Assembly: GCA_030123585.1 (NCBI GenBank)
Contig: CP126120.1
Span: 868,001 to 932,000 of the forward strand
DNA length: 64,000 nt
Reading direction: 5' to 3'
From: Rhodanobacteraceae bacterium
Lineage (GTDB): Bacteria > Pseudomonadota > Gammaproteobacteria > Xanthomonadales > Rhodanobacteraceae
This document shows, piece after piece, positions 53,801-63,066 of this stretch. Every line of letters starts with the position of its first letter. The stretch's first letter is position 1. The notes below the pieces were generated by a model. It did not search any database. It had not been told where the DNA came from and was given only the letters and a program-made list of their open reading frames with translations. The translations under genes were made by a program, and so were the position numbers.

Positions 53801-55012
53801 GTGAGCGAAACCATGTCCCGCAACCTGCGACTTCTCGAAAAAGGCGCGCCGATCGGCGGCCGATCGCTGCTCGAAAACGTGAGCCTGCCCGCCGCGGTGA
53901 TCTTCGATGCGGCACTCACCCACAACATCGCGTGGATGCAGCGCTTCGCCGACGATCACGGCGCGAAACTCGCGCCGCACGGCAAGACCACGATGACGCC
54001 CGCGCTGTTCCGCCGCCAGCTCGACGCCGGCGCGTGGGGCATCACGCTGGCCACGGCCACGCAATGCGCCGCGGCTTTCGAGCATGGTGTCGCGCGCCTG
54101 CTGATGGCGAATCAACTGGTCGGCACGCCCAACATGGCGATCGCCGCGGACCTGATCGAACGCGGCGCCGATTACTTCTGCCTCGTGGACAGCGTGGCCA
54201 ACGTCGAAGCGTTGAACCGGTTTTTCGGCGGGCGTGGATTGACGCTGCAAGTCCTGATCGAACTCGGCGTACCCGGCGGCCGTTGCGGCGTGCGCAACGA
54301 TGTCGAACTCGACCGGCTCGTCGATGCGATCGCCGCCGCGCCGGCCCTCGCGCTGTGCGGCATCGAAGGCTACGAAGGCCTGATCGGCGGCGAAGGCGCC
54401 GTCGATGCCATCCGTCTCTACGGCCAACGGCTCGTCGACACGCTGCGCAGGCTGCGGGATGCCGGCGCGTTCGGCGACCGCAAGCCCATCGTCACCGCCG
54501 CCGGCTCGCAATGGTTCGACCTGATCGCCGAGGCGTTCGACCAGGCGGATTTGCGCGACCGCTGCACGCCGGTGCTGCGCTCCGGCTGCTACGTGGTCCA
54601 CGACCACCGCTCGTATCGCGACGCGATGGCGGAAGTGAAGGCGCGCCACCCGGAACTCGAAGGCGAACTGCAACCGGCACTGGCCGTGTTCGCGCACGTG
54701 CAGTCGCTGCCGGAGCCGGGGCTTGCCGTGGTCGCGATGGGCAAGCGCGACATTTCCGTCGATCCCGACTTGCCGATCCCGCTGCAACTGCACCGGCCCG
54801 GCGAGCCCGCGTGTCCGCTGCAAGGCTGCACGATGCGCAAGGTCATGGACCAGCACGCGATGCTGGCGATTCCGGAAAACCTCGACCTTCGCATCGGCGA
54901 CATCGTGTCGTTCGGCGCCTCGCATCCCTGCCTCACCTTCGACAAGTGGCGCCAGGTGCTGCTGGTCGATGACCAACTGCGGGTTCTGGAAGCGATGCCG
55001 ACCTGTTTCTGA
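53801..55012 (+). CDS. D-serine dehydratase/D-threonine aldolase-like PLP enzyme
   Basis: The 403-residue protein is a fold type III PLP enzyme. PLP Lys is in KLAPHGKTTMTPALF near residue 60, and the zinc ligands of D-serine dehydratase are matched by FGASHPCLTFDKW near the end. CVLRSGCYVVHDH (here PVLRSGCYVVHDH) precedes them. It should act on a D-amino acid or a 3-hydroxy amino acid. The GTG at 53801 or the ATG four codons later (53813) could be the start. It is divergent from the ligase gene. Confidence 0.85.
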   Translation: MSETMSRNLRLLEKGAPIGGRSLLENVSLPAAVIFDAALTHNIAWMQRFADDHGAKLAPHGKTTMTPALFRRQLDAGAWGITLATATQCAAAFEHGVARLLMANQLVGTPNMAIAADLIERGADYFCLVDSVANVEALNRFFGGRGLTLQVLIELGVPGGRCGVRNDVELDRLVDAIAAAPALALCGIEGYEGLIGGEGAVDAIRLYGQRLVDTLRRLRDAGAFGDRKPIVTAAGSQWFDLIAEAFDQADLRDRCTPVLRSGCYVVHDHRSYRDAMAEVKARHPELEGELQPALAVFAHVQSLPEPGLAVVAMGKRDISVDPDLPIPLQLHRPGEPACPLQGCTMRKVMDQHAMLAIPENLDLRIGDIVSFGASHPCLTFDKWRQVLLVDDQLRVLEAMPTCF

Positions 55013-55108
55013 TCCATCAGTTGCCAGGTCGCTGCGTGCAGATCACCCGGCGCGGCATGTATCGTTGCGCTTCCCGGCTTCGCCTGCCCTTTCCCTTACT
55101 ACCCGCCC

Positions 55109-56080
55109 ATGCAAGTGCCCCTCTGGATCTGGCTGGCGACGATCGCCGGCGTCGTCGCACTGCTGGCGCTGAGCTACTTCACGCACATCCGCAATGCCCA
55201 CGAACCTTCCATGAAGGAGGCCGGCGCGTGGACCGCGTTCTTCGTTTCGCTGTCCGTGCTGTTCGGCGTCGGGATGATGCTGGCGTGGGACCGCGACCGC
55301 GGCGTCGAATTCTTCGCCGGCTACATCACCGAGTACAGCCTGTCGATCGACAACCTGTTTGTGTTCGTGATCATCATGTCGAGCTTCGCGGTGCCGCGTG
55401 CGTTCCAGCAGAAGGTGCTGCTGGTCGGCATCGTCGTCGCATTGATCCTGCGCACCGTCTTCATCCTGATCGGCGCCGCGGCCATCGCGCACTTCAGTTG
55501 GGTGTTCTACATCTTCGGGCTGTTCCTGATCCTCACCGCGCTCAAGCTGGCGTTCGAAAAACACGAGGACGACGAGACCTATCGACCCAACTTCATGGTG
55601 CGCCTGGTGCAGAAGTTCCTGCCGACCACCCATGAATACGACGGCGCGAAAGTCACCACGGTCATCGGCGGCAAGCGTTACCTGACGCCGATGATGATGG
55701 TAATGCTGGCGATCGGCATGACCGACATCCTGTTCGCGCTGGATTCGATCCCCGCGATCTACGGCCTGACCAAGGTGCCGTACATCGTGTTCACCACCAA
55801 CGCCTTCGCCCTGCTCGGCATGGTCGAACTGTATTTCCTGATCGGCGGGCTGCTCAGGAAGCTGGTCTACCTCGCGTTCGGCCTCGCGGTGGTGCTGGCG
55901 TTCATCGGCGTCAAGCTGATCATGGAGGCGATGCACGACAACAGCCTGCCGTTCCTCAACGGCGGCCAGCCGATCGACCTGGTCCCGGCGATCCCGACCT
56001 GGCTGTCGCTGGCCGTGATCGTCGCGATCCTCGCCGTCACGACCGTCGCCAGCCTGATGCAGAGCCGTCTAACTGCGTAA
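55109..56080 (+). CDS. TerC/Alx-family integral membrane protein
   Basis: The 323-residue protein has about eight or nine helices. Acidic residues are kept in membrane segments, as in VEFFAGYITEYSLSIDNLFV, FEKHEDDETYRPNF and GMTDILFALDSIPAIYGL, the TerC signatures. Alx and related TerC proteins are linked to manganese or calcium export during co-secretory metalation and to alkaline stress. I looked for a yybP-ykoY manganese riboswitch in the upstream 95 bases and saw none. It is convergent with the M24 peptidase gene. Confidence 0.93.
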   Translation: MQVPLWIWLATIAGVVALLALSYFTHIRNAHEPSMKEAGAWTAFFVSLSVLFGVGMMLAWDRDRGVEFFAGYITEYSLSIDNLFVFVIIMSSFAVPRAFQQKVLLVGIVVALILRTVFILIGAAAIAHFSWVFYIFGLFLILTALKLAFEKHEDDETYRPNFMVRLVQKFLPTTHEYDGAKVTTVIGGKRYLTPMMMVMLAIGMTDILFALDSIPAIYGLTKVPYIVFTTNAFALLGMVELYFLIGGLLRKLVYLAFGLAVVLAFIGVKLIMEAMHDNSLPFLNGGQPIDLVPAIPTWLSLAVIVAILAVTTVASLMQSRLTA

Positions 56081-56103
56081 CGTGCGCACGGGAATCGCGC
56101 ACC

Positions 56104-57408
56104 CTACCCGAACGGCCGCTCGATCGACGGGCTTTGCGGCGTGAACCAGCGCGCGCCGTCGGCGCCGACGTGCATGTCGTCTTCGAGGCGCACGCCGAAT
56201 TCGCCGGGGATGTAGATGCCGGGTTCGTCGCTGAAGGTCATGCCGGCTTCGATTTTCCGCGTGTTGCCTTCGACCAGGTAATACCACTCGTGCCCGTCCA
56301 TGCCGATGCCGTGGCCGAGGCGGTGCGAGAAATAGGTGTAGCCGGGACCGTAGCCGGCATCCACGATCAGCTTGCGCGCGGCGGCGTCCACCGATTCCAT
56401 CGCCGCGCCCGGATGCGCAGCGGCGAGCGCGGCCTGTTGCGCCTTGCGCACGATGTCGAACACCCGCTTCATTTTGTCGCTGGCACGGTCCAGGGTGAAG
56501 GTGCGGGTGATGTCGCTCTGGTAGCCCTCCACGGTGCAGCCGTCATCCAGCATCACCGGCGTGCCTTCGCGGATCACCTGCGGTTCGCGCGAGCCGTGCG
56601 GCTGCGCGGTGAACTTGCCCACGTTGACGCTGGCGTCGCCGCGCAGCCCCATGCGCGCGTAACCCGCATCGACCCATGCCGCGATGTGCTGCTGGGTCAT
56701 GCCGGGTTCCAGGCCCTGCCAGATCGCCTTGTACAAGGCCAGCGTGGCATTGTTCGCGACCTGCATCAGCGCCAGTTCCGCCGGGCTCTTGATCGCGCGG
56801 CAGCCAGCAGTGACCGGCGTGGCCAATACCAGTTTCGCCTGCGGCAGCGCATCGGCGATCCCGCTGGAGCGGAAGAACGGCACCTTCTCCTCGATGCCGA
56901 GCACGCCGGTTCCAGAATGCCACTCGCGCATGACTTGCGCGACCAGCGCGTAGGGACTCTCGTTCTCCTGCCAGGTGCGCACGTCGCGGCCGAAGCGGAT
57001 CTGCTCCAGCGCGCGGCTGCGCTCGAACGCGGGCACCACGTACACCGGCCGGCCCGACTTCGGCAGCAGCATCCCCATCAGGCGCTCGCTGGTCCACCAG
57101 TGCATGCCGGTGAAATAGTCGAGCGAACTGCCGCCATCCAGGTAGATCGCGTCCACGCCCGACTTGTCCATCAATTCCTGCGCTTTCGCCAGCCGCGCGC
57201 GGCGCTCGTCGTCCGTGATCGGCACGATTTGCGACGCAACGGGTTGCAACGCAAGGATCGATACCGGCAATTTGATCGCGTTCGCGCCGGTCTCCGCCGC
57301 TGTCGCGGTGCCGCCGAGCATCGCCGCCGGCAGCGCCGCCGCACCGAGCGCCGAAGTCCGCAGGAAACGGCGCCGACCCGGGCGCATGGCGTCATCGCGA
57401 TGATTCAT
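56104..57408 (-). CDS. Tat-exported M24-family Xaa-Pro peptidase
   Basis: The 434-residue enzyme has a twin-arginine signal (RRRFLRTSALGAAALPAAML), an N-terminal creatinase-like domain (MDKSGVDAIYLDGGSSLDYF) and a pita-bread catalytic domain with the five ligands: Asp in MLDDGCTVEGYQSDITRTF, His in HRLGHGIGMDGHEWY, and Glu in FSDEPGIYIPGEF and VRLEDDMH. Export in folded form fits a dimetal enzyme. The ATG at 57408 is preferred to one six codons before. It is divergent from the M19 dipeptidase; the pair likely completes peptide breakdown in the periplasm. Confidence 0.93.
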   Translation of the reverse strand: MNHRDDAMRPGRRRFLRTSALGAAALPAAMLGGTATAAETGANAIKLPVSILALQPVASQIVPITDDERRARLAKAQELMDKSGVDAIYLDGGSSLDYFTGMHWWTSERLMGMLLPKSGRPVYVVPAFERSRALEQIRFGRDVRTWQENESPYALVAQVMREWHSGTGVLGIEEKVPFFRSSGIADALPQAKLVLATPVTAGCRAIKSPAELALMQVANNATLALYKAIWQGLEPGMTQQHIAAWVDAGYARMGLRGDASVNVGKFTAQPHGSREPQVIREGTPVMLDDGCTVEGYQSDITRTFTLDRASDKMKRVFDIVRKAQQAALAAAHPGAAMESVDAAARKLIVDAGYGPGYTYFSHRLGHGIGMDGHEWYYLVEGNTRKIEAGMTFSDEPGIYIPGEFGVRLEDDMHVGADGARWFTPQSPSIERPFG

Positions 57409-57564
57409 GGCGTGGCTCCGTTGCAAGAACAGGTACGCGCAAGCTTATCGCGCCACGCGCAGCATGCGTTCGCCGGCATGGCCGGGGCTTCTGTTAGGCT
57501 CAACGAGCGGCGCCGCGTCACTCGCGGCGCCCGACATCTTTCTCATGACATCACCGGGGACGCC

Positions 57565-58866
57565 ATGACCCAGCACCTTCGCATCGCCGCCTGCCTGCTC
57601 GCAGCCCTGCCCTGCATCGCCCTCGCCGCCCAACCGAAGGACAAGAACCTGTCGGCACGGGTCGAGCGCGTGCTCACGCAAACACCCGTGATCGACGGCC
57701 ACAACGACCTGCCGTGGGAAATCCGCAACGAGTTCGGCCACGTCGGCAATCTCGACCTCGGCGCCGACACCTCGAACCTGCGCAGCAAGACCGGCGACAA
57801 GGACGTGCACCTGATGACCGACATCCCGCGCCTGCGCGCGGGTCATCTCGGCGCGCAGTTCTGGTCGGTGTACATCCCCGCGACGGTCACCGGCCCCGAG
57901 GCCGTGCAGATGACGCTGGAACAGATCGACATCGTCCGCACGATGGTGGCGAAGTACCCGAAGGATTTCGAACTGGCGTCCACCGCCGACGACATCGAGC
58001 GCATCGAAAAGGCCGGCCGCATCGCCAGCCTGATCGGCGTCGAGGGCGGCCACCAGATCAACAACTCGCTGCCGGTGCTGCGCGACTACTACGCGCTGGG
58101 CGTGCGCTACATGACGCTGACCCACTTCAAGAACACCGACTGGGCCGATTCGGCCACCGACAAGCCCGCGCACCACGGACTGACGCCGTTCGGCCGCGCG
58201 GTGGTGCACGAGATGAACCGGCTGGGCATGCTGGTCGATCTCTCCCACGTTTCGCCCGACACCATGAAAGCGGCGCTCGAAACCACGCAAGCGCCGGTGA
58301 TCTTCTCGCACTCCAGCGCACGCGCGCTTGACGACCACCCGCGCGACGTGCCCGACGATGTACTGCGGATGGTCAAGCAGAACCATGGCGTGGTGATGGT
58401 GAATTTCTATCCGAGCTTCGTTTCGCAAGCCGTCGCAACCTGGAATGCCGAGCGCGCCGGCGCCGCCGCGAAATTCGATGCCTTGTACATCGGCCAGCCC
58501 GACCGCGCCAGGGCCGCGCTGGACCAGTGGGAGAAAGCACATCCGCAGCCCAGGGCCACGCTCGCGCAGGTTGCCGACCACATCGAACACATCCGCCAGA
58601 TCGCGGGCATCGAAAGCGTCGGCATCGGCAGCGACTTCGACGGTATCGACGTGACGCCGGCGGGCCTCGACGGCGTGGACAAATACCCCGCGCTGTTCCA
58701 GGAACTCGCGCGCCGCGGCTGGAGCGACGACGACCTCGCCGACCTCGCCGGGCGCAACCTGCTCCGCGCGCTGCGCGAGGCCGAACAGGTCGCCGCGCGC
58801 CTGCAGGCGCAGGAAGCGCCGTCGCACGCGACGATCGGGATGGACGCCGCCGACAAGGGGACCTGA
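57565..58866 (+). CDS. Secreted M19-family membrane dipeptidase
   Basis: The 433-residue zinc dipeptidase has a signal peptide (LRIAACLLAALPCIALAA) and the M19 ligands: HND in TPVIDGHNDLPWEIRNEF, Glu in LIGVEGGHQIN, His in MLVDLSHVSPDTMK, His in PVIFSHSSARAL and Asp in GIGSDFDGIDVTP. It should hydrolyse dipeptides, including D-residues and dehydropeptides. The ATG at 57565 has GGGGA six bases upstream. The S9 peptidase follows 99 bases on. Confidence 0.94.
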   Translation: MTQHLRIAACLLAALPCIALAAQPKDKNLSARVERVLTQTPVIDGHNDLPWEIRNEFGHVGNLDLGADTSNLRSKTGDKDVHLMTDIPRLRAGHLGAQFWSVYIPATVTGPEAVQMTLEQIDIVRTMVAKYPKDFELASTADDIERIEKAGRIASLIGVEGGHQINNSLPVLRDYYALGVRYMTLTHFKNTDWADSATDKPAHHGLTPFGRAVVHEMNRLGMLVDLSHVSPDTMKAALETTQAPVIFSHSSARALDDHPRDVPDDVLRMVKQNHGVVMVNFYPSFVSQAVATWNAERAGAAAKFDALYIGQPDRARAALDQWEKAHPQPRATLAQVADHIEHIRQIAGIESVGIGSDFDGIDVTPAGLDGVDKYPALFQELARRGWSDDDLADLAGRNLLRALREAEQVAARLQAQEAPSHATIGMDAADKGT

Positions 58867-58965
58867 GGAACCCGCGACCCACACGGGGAGCAGGGATTCG
58901 ACTGCTCCGTGCCACGCAAACAAGCCTGGATTATGCTTGGGACGGGGAGCGATGGGGACCGCCAT

Positions 58966-60966
58966 ATGTTCGCTCGTTACCTTGCCGCCGCGACGCTGCT
59001 CGTGTGTGCCTGTGCCTGCGGCGCCGCCACGCCGCCCGCTTCCGCCACATCCGCGCCCGCTGCCGGCGCAGCGGGCTCGCTGCTTCCCGTCAGCGCGTTC
59101 GCCGCCCGTTCGCTGGTCAGCAACCCGCGGTTGTCGCCGGACGGCGACTACCTCGCCGTGCGCACGGACAGCCCTTCCGGCGAGGAACACGGACTGGCCA
59201 TCTACCGCCTGTCGGACATGAAAGTGGTCAGCTTGCTGCACCTGCCCATCTACGAAGTGCCGGTGGACATGGTGTGGGTCAGCCCGACCTGGCTCGTGGT
59301 GGAACTGGGCAAGGAGTTCGGCTCGCTGGACAAGCCACTCGCGACCGGCGAAGTCATCGCCTCCAACATCGACGGCACGCGCCAGCATTACCTGTACGGC
59401 TACAAGCCCATCAGCCGGCGCGCGGCCGTGGGCCAGGCCGACGAGGGCTTCGGCTCCATCGTCGGCCTGCCGCCGAAGGTCGACGGCACCTTCTACCTCG
59501 GGGTGGAATCCTGGAGCAACGAGAACCGCAGCACGGTGTACCGCGTCAACGCCCAGCATGACACGCGCAATCTCGTCGCCGACATGCCCGTGGCCAACAT
59601 GAACTTCCTGATCGACCCCGAGGGCAAAGCCGCCTTCGCCTTCGGCAATAATTCCGACTTCGACTACGTGGCCTACCGGTACGCCGACGACCGCTGGACG
59701 CAACTGGGCGCGGACCAGGCAGGCCACCGGTTTGCGCCGTTCGCCTACGCGCCCGACGGCCAGGACATCTACGCGTGGTGGAGCAAGGACGGCGGACCGC
59801 TGGAACTGATCGAGCAGAACCAGAACGGCAGCGATCGCAGGATCCTCGCCCAGGACGTTTTTTCCAACATCGAAAACCTGCAGTGGACGGCCCCGCCGCG
59901 CCAGCCCTTCGCGGCCATCGCGGAAAGCGGCATCCCCCAACCGATCTTCATCGACACGAACCTGCCCGCTGCCCAGCTCTATCAGTCGCTGCAAAAAAAC
60001 TTCCCCGGCGAATTCGTCGATTTCATCGACTTCAGCGAAGACGGCAGCAAGCTGTTGTTCTTCGTTTCCAGCGATCGCGATCCGGGCGCCTACTATCTGC
60101 TCGACGCCAAGACGCGCAAGGCGAACAAGCTGCTTGCGGTCGAGCAGTGGATCAACCCCGCCGACATGGCCGAGCGCCGCCCGATCCGCTTCAAGGCCAG
60201 CGACGGCCTGGAACTGGACGGATTCCTGACCATCCCGCCCCACCGCAGCCTGAGCGACCTGCCGATGGTGCTGGTCCCGCACGGCGGTCCGCATGGCGTG
60301 GAGGACGACTGGTTTTACGACGACGACGCGCAATTCCTCGCCAACCGCGGCTATCTGGTCCTGCAGGTGAACTACCGCGGTTCCGGCGGCCGCGGCCCCG
60401 ATTTCGAACACGCGGGCTATCTCAAGTGGGGCACCCGCATCCAGCAAGACCTGATCGACGGCGTGCAGTGGGCGATCGGCCAGCACTACGCCGATCCCAA
60501 GCGCATCTGCGTTTACGGCGGAAGTTTCGGCGGGTATTCGGCGCTGATGTCGGCGATCCGCGCGCCGCACCTGTTCAAGTGCGCGATCGGCTACTCGGGC
60601 GTCTACGACCTGAAGATGATGTACGAGAAGGGCGACGTCCAGGACAGCAAGACCGGCCGCAGTTACCTCTCCGCCGTGATCGGCAGGAACGACGCCGACC
60701 TCGACGCCAACTCGCCCGACAAGCTGGCCGACAAGATCGACGTGCCCGTGTTCCTGGCCCACGGCGAGGACGACAAACGCGCGCCCTTCGCCCAGGCCGA
60801 GGCCATGCGCGATGCCCTCCAGGCCGCCCACAAGTCATTCGAATGGATGGCGGTGCCGTACGAGGGCCACGGCTTCTACACCGAAGCGGACCGCGCCGCG
60901 TTCCTGACGAAGATGCAGGCATTCCTCGAAAAATACATCGGACCGGGCGCGCCGGCGCAGCACTAG
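58966..60966 (+). CDS. S9-family prolyl oligopeptidase-like secreted peptidase
   Basis: The 666-residue enzyme has an export signal with several Cys ([17 protein letters not shown]), which may be a lipoprotein lipobox or a plain signal peptide. A seven-bladed propeller ([26 protein letters not shown]-like blades) gates an alpha/beta-hydrolase domain with [14 protein letters not shown], Ser in [19 protein letters not shown], Asp in [18 protein letters not shown] and His in [13 protein letters not shown]. The ATG at 58966 has GGGGA upstream. It and the neighbouring M19 and M24 enzymes make a peptide-degrading group. Confidence 0.93.
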   Translation: MFARYLAAATLLVCACACGAATPPASATSAPAAGAAGSLLPVSAFAARSLVSNPRLSPDGDYLAVRTDSPSGEEHGLAIYRLSDMKVVSLLHLPIYEVPVDMVWVSPTWLVVELGKEFGSLDKPLATGEVIASNIDGTRQHYLYGYKPISRRAAVGQADEGFGSIVGLPPKVDGTFYLGVESWSNENRSTVYRVNAQHDTRNLVADMPVANMNFLIDPEGKAAFAFGNNSDFDYVAYRYADDRWTQLGADQAGHRFAPFAYAPDGQDIYAWWSKDGGPLELIEQNQNGSDRRILAQDVFSNIENLQWTAPPRQPFAAIAESGIPQPIFIDTNLPAAQLYQSLQKNFPGEFVDFIDFSEDGSKLLFFVSSDRDPGAYYLLDAKTRKANKLLAVEQWINPADMAERRPIRFKASDGLELDGFLTIPPHRSLSDLPMVLVPHGGPHGVEDDWFYDDDAQFLANRGYLVLQVNYRGSGGRGPDFEHAGYLKWGTRIQQDLIDGVQWAIGQHYADPKRICVYGGSFGGYSALMSAIRAPHLFKCAIGYSGVYDLKMMYEKGDVQDSKTGRSYLSAVIGRNDADLDANSPDKLADKIDVPVFLAHGEDDKRAPFAQAEAMRDALQAAHKSFEWMAVPYEGHGFYTEADRAAFLTKMQAFLEKYIGPGAPAQH

Positions 60967-61189
60967 GGAACCTCCGATTTTGCCCGTCATTCCGGGCCGC
61001 CGTGGCGCGCGCCGGCCGGCCACTTTCGACACCTTTGCCCGCCCCCGCTACTCGGCACGAGCGCCGAGGCGAATTGTCAAGTACAATGGCCGGGCAGCGC
61101 TTGGGGCAACTCGGATGCACTGCATACACCTGCGGCGAGTTCGCCTCACTCCATGCCGCATCATCAACAATTTTCAAAGGTCATGTGTC

Positions 61190-61399
61190 ATGGCAGATCG
61201 CCAAAGCGGTACAGTCAAATGGTTCAACGATGCCAAGGGCTTCGGCTTCATCACCCCGGAAAGCGGTGACGACTTGTTCGTCCACTTCCGCGCCATCCAG
61301 GGCACCGGCTTCAAGTCGCTGCAGGAAGGCCAGAAGGTCACGTTCATCGCCGTCAAGGGCCCGAAGGGCATGCAGGCGGATCAGGTGCAGGTGGCGTAA
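61190..61399 (+). CDS. CspA-family cold-shock protein
   Basis: The 69-residue single cold-shock domain starts [20 protein letters not shown] and has RNP1 KGFGFITP and RNP2 DLFVHF, so it binds single-stranded RNA or DNA as a chaperone. The leader before the ATG is AT-rich (CATCATCAACAATTTTCAAAG), as in other csp mRNAs, and AAGG serves as ribosome site. A strong terminator follows, so it is monocistronic. Confidence 0.97.
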   Translation: MADRQSGTVKWFNDAKGFGFITPESGDDLFVHFRAIQGTGFKSLQEGQKVTFIAVKGPKGMQADQVQVA

Positions 61400-61419
61400 G
61401 CCTCGTTGCCAAGTTTGTG

Positions 61420-61445
61420 AAAAAGCCCGCTTCGGCGGGCTTTTT
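61420..61445 (+). terminator. Terminator of the cold-shock gene
   Basis: AAAAAGCCCGC-TTCG-GCGGGCTTTTT is a perfect stem with a stable TTCG tetraloop and a T run. Confidence 0.93.
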
Positions 61446-61596
61446 CATGCCGCATTTCATCGTGCAGGATCCACTCAAGTTTCCATCCACTTTCCCGACC
61501 ACTGCGCAAGTTTTCGCTATCAGCCCGGGTGTATAGTGCGCTTGCAACAGGCCACTGAGCCCGCCAAGCGGATGCAGGCCTGCTGCGGAGGCGAAG

Positions 61597-62760
61597 GTGA
61601 AAACCTTCAGCTTGCTGTCATGGTTCAGCGCAAGCCTGTTCGCGGCATTGTTGGCAGGTTGCGCGCACGTACCTGCCGCAAGAACCAGCGATGTCGCGCC
61701 GCTGTTCCGGGATACGCTGTTCACGCCGCCGGCAGAATCGATCGACAGCCACGCGATTTTTGCCGTCGATGCCCCGATGCGGCGCTTCCTGGCCGAGGAA
61801 ATCCTCCCGCATACGCGTCACGAAGATCCGCGGCAAGCCCTGCTCGATGCGTTGAGCGGCAAACTCCGGATCGATTACGACTCGGAGATGACCCGCACCG
61901 CGGCGCAAACCTTCGCGGCGCGCGAAGGCAATTGCCTGTCGCTGGTGATCATGGCGGCGGCTTTCGCCAGGCAACTCGACATCCGGGTGACCTATCAGGA
62001 GGTGTATGACTTCGACACCTGGTCGCGCGATGCCGGATTCGAGATTCTCAGCCAGCACGTGAACCTGGTGCTTGGCCCGCGCATGCCAAGCGTCAGCATT
62101 TACCGGCCCGAAGCAATACCCATGATCGTGGACTTCCTGCCGCCAAGCCAGGTGGCGCACGCCGCGTCCCGGCCAGTCCCGGAGCAAACCGTTGTCGCGA
62201 TGTACATGAACAACCGCGCGGCCGAGGTGATGGTCGGGGGTGACATCAATCGCGCCTACTGGTTCGCCCGTGCGGCGCTCGAGGCCGATCCGGGCTTCGC
62301 GGATGCCGCCAATACCCTCGGCGTCATCTATCTGAAGCGGCATTATCCGGCGTTGGCCGAACGCGCCATGCGTTACGCACTGCAACGCGACCCCGACAAC
62401 ATCTCGACGCTCTCCAACCTGTCGGAGCTGCTCGCGACGGAAGGCCGCAACGCGGAAGCACGGGTGCTGGCGAAAAGGCTGGCCCAGATCCAGCGCCATC
62501 CGCCGTTCGAGTTCTACGATCGCGGCATGGCGGCAATGCAGGCTGGCCAATTCGAGTTGGCGGCGCGGCTGTTCGAGAGGGCGCTGTCGCAGCGCCCCTA
62601 CGATGTTCCGTCGCACTACGAACTGGCGGTCGCCGCAGCGCATCTTGGCGACATGCGGCGTGCACGCAAGCAACTGAAGTTGGCGGAGAAGAACAGCACG
62701 ACCCCGGAATCGCGCGCCCGCTACGCGGCCAAGCTGCGGCACTTGGAATCTTTGAACTGA
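61597..62760 (+). CDS. Lipoprotein with transglutaminase-like and TPR domains
   Basis: The 387-residue protein has a lipobox (LFAALLAGCAHVP) and an N-terminal transglutaminase-like domain with Cys in AAREGNCLSLVIMAAAF and His in LSQHVNLVLGPRM, the usual Cys-His pair. Then come TPRs at about 205-370 (DINRAYWFARAALEADPGFA, RHYPALAERAMRYALQRDPD, GQFELAARLFERALSQRPYD). The GTG start has a GAAGG-type site. The likely role is envelope peptide or amide chemistry, or scaffolding; the substrate is unknown. Confidence 0.85.
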   Translation: MKTFSLLSWFSASLFAALLAGCAHVPAARTSDVAPLFRDTLFTPPAESIDSHAIFAVDAPMRRFLAEEILPHTRHEDPRQALLDALSGKLRIDYDSEMTRTAAQTFAAREGNCLSLVIMAAAFARQLDIRVTYQEVYDFDTWSRDAGFEILSQHVNLVLGPRMPSVSIYRPEAIPMIVDFLPPSQVAHAASRPVPEQTVVAMYMNNRAAEVMVGGDINRAYWFARAALEADPGFADAANTLGVIYLKRHYPALAERAMRYALQRDPDNISTLSNLSELLATEGRNAEARVLAKRLAQIQRHPPFEFYDRGMAAMQAGQFELAARLFERALSQRPYDVPSHYELAVAAAHLGDMRRARKQLKLAEKNSTTPESRARYAAKLRHLESLN

Positions 62761-63066
62761 GCTGGCGCCGCGACGCCGTGACCGGTGGGGCCCCGCTCCC
62801 TGTTACTTCGACCAAGGCCTGTGCATGGCAGTGGGCCGATGCACCGCTGATCGCGGCGTGCCACCAAGCGCCGCTCAGTGACTCGACAGAAAAGAGACGG
62901 GGCAATCAAAGGGGTTCCGCGCTTGCAAAAGGAGTTCTCCTCGCTTGCCCGCCCACTTTTCCAGACCCATTGCGCATCTTTTTCGCGGTCAGGTCGTTGA
63001 ACGGCGAAGGTGCATGCCTGCATTTTCCTGCTCCGTGTCGACGTACTTTGATGGCCCTTCCGTTCT
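62761..63066. other. Intergenic stretch without a gene
   Basis: The 306 bases lie between two convergent TPR genes. I see no supported ORF, no strong terminator and no repeat of the types found elsewhere; a CCCCGC-rich start is only weakly foldable. Confidence 0.6.

Noticed and set aside
55013..55108. yybP-ykoY manganese riboswitch before the TerC-family gene
   Set aside because: The conserved AAAGGGGAGTAG-type elements and the paired stems are absent in this 95-base leader.
58880..58915. Hairpin GGAGCAG/CTGCTCC after the M19 dipeptidase as a terminator
   Set aside because: There is no T run and the next gene continues on the same strand; it may be chance.
57445..60831. 1128-codon minus-strand open frame
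   Set aside because: It is antisense to the M19 and S9 peptidases, which have full catalytic motifs and signals; the antisense text has no recognisable motif.
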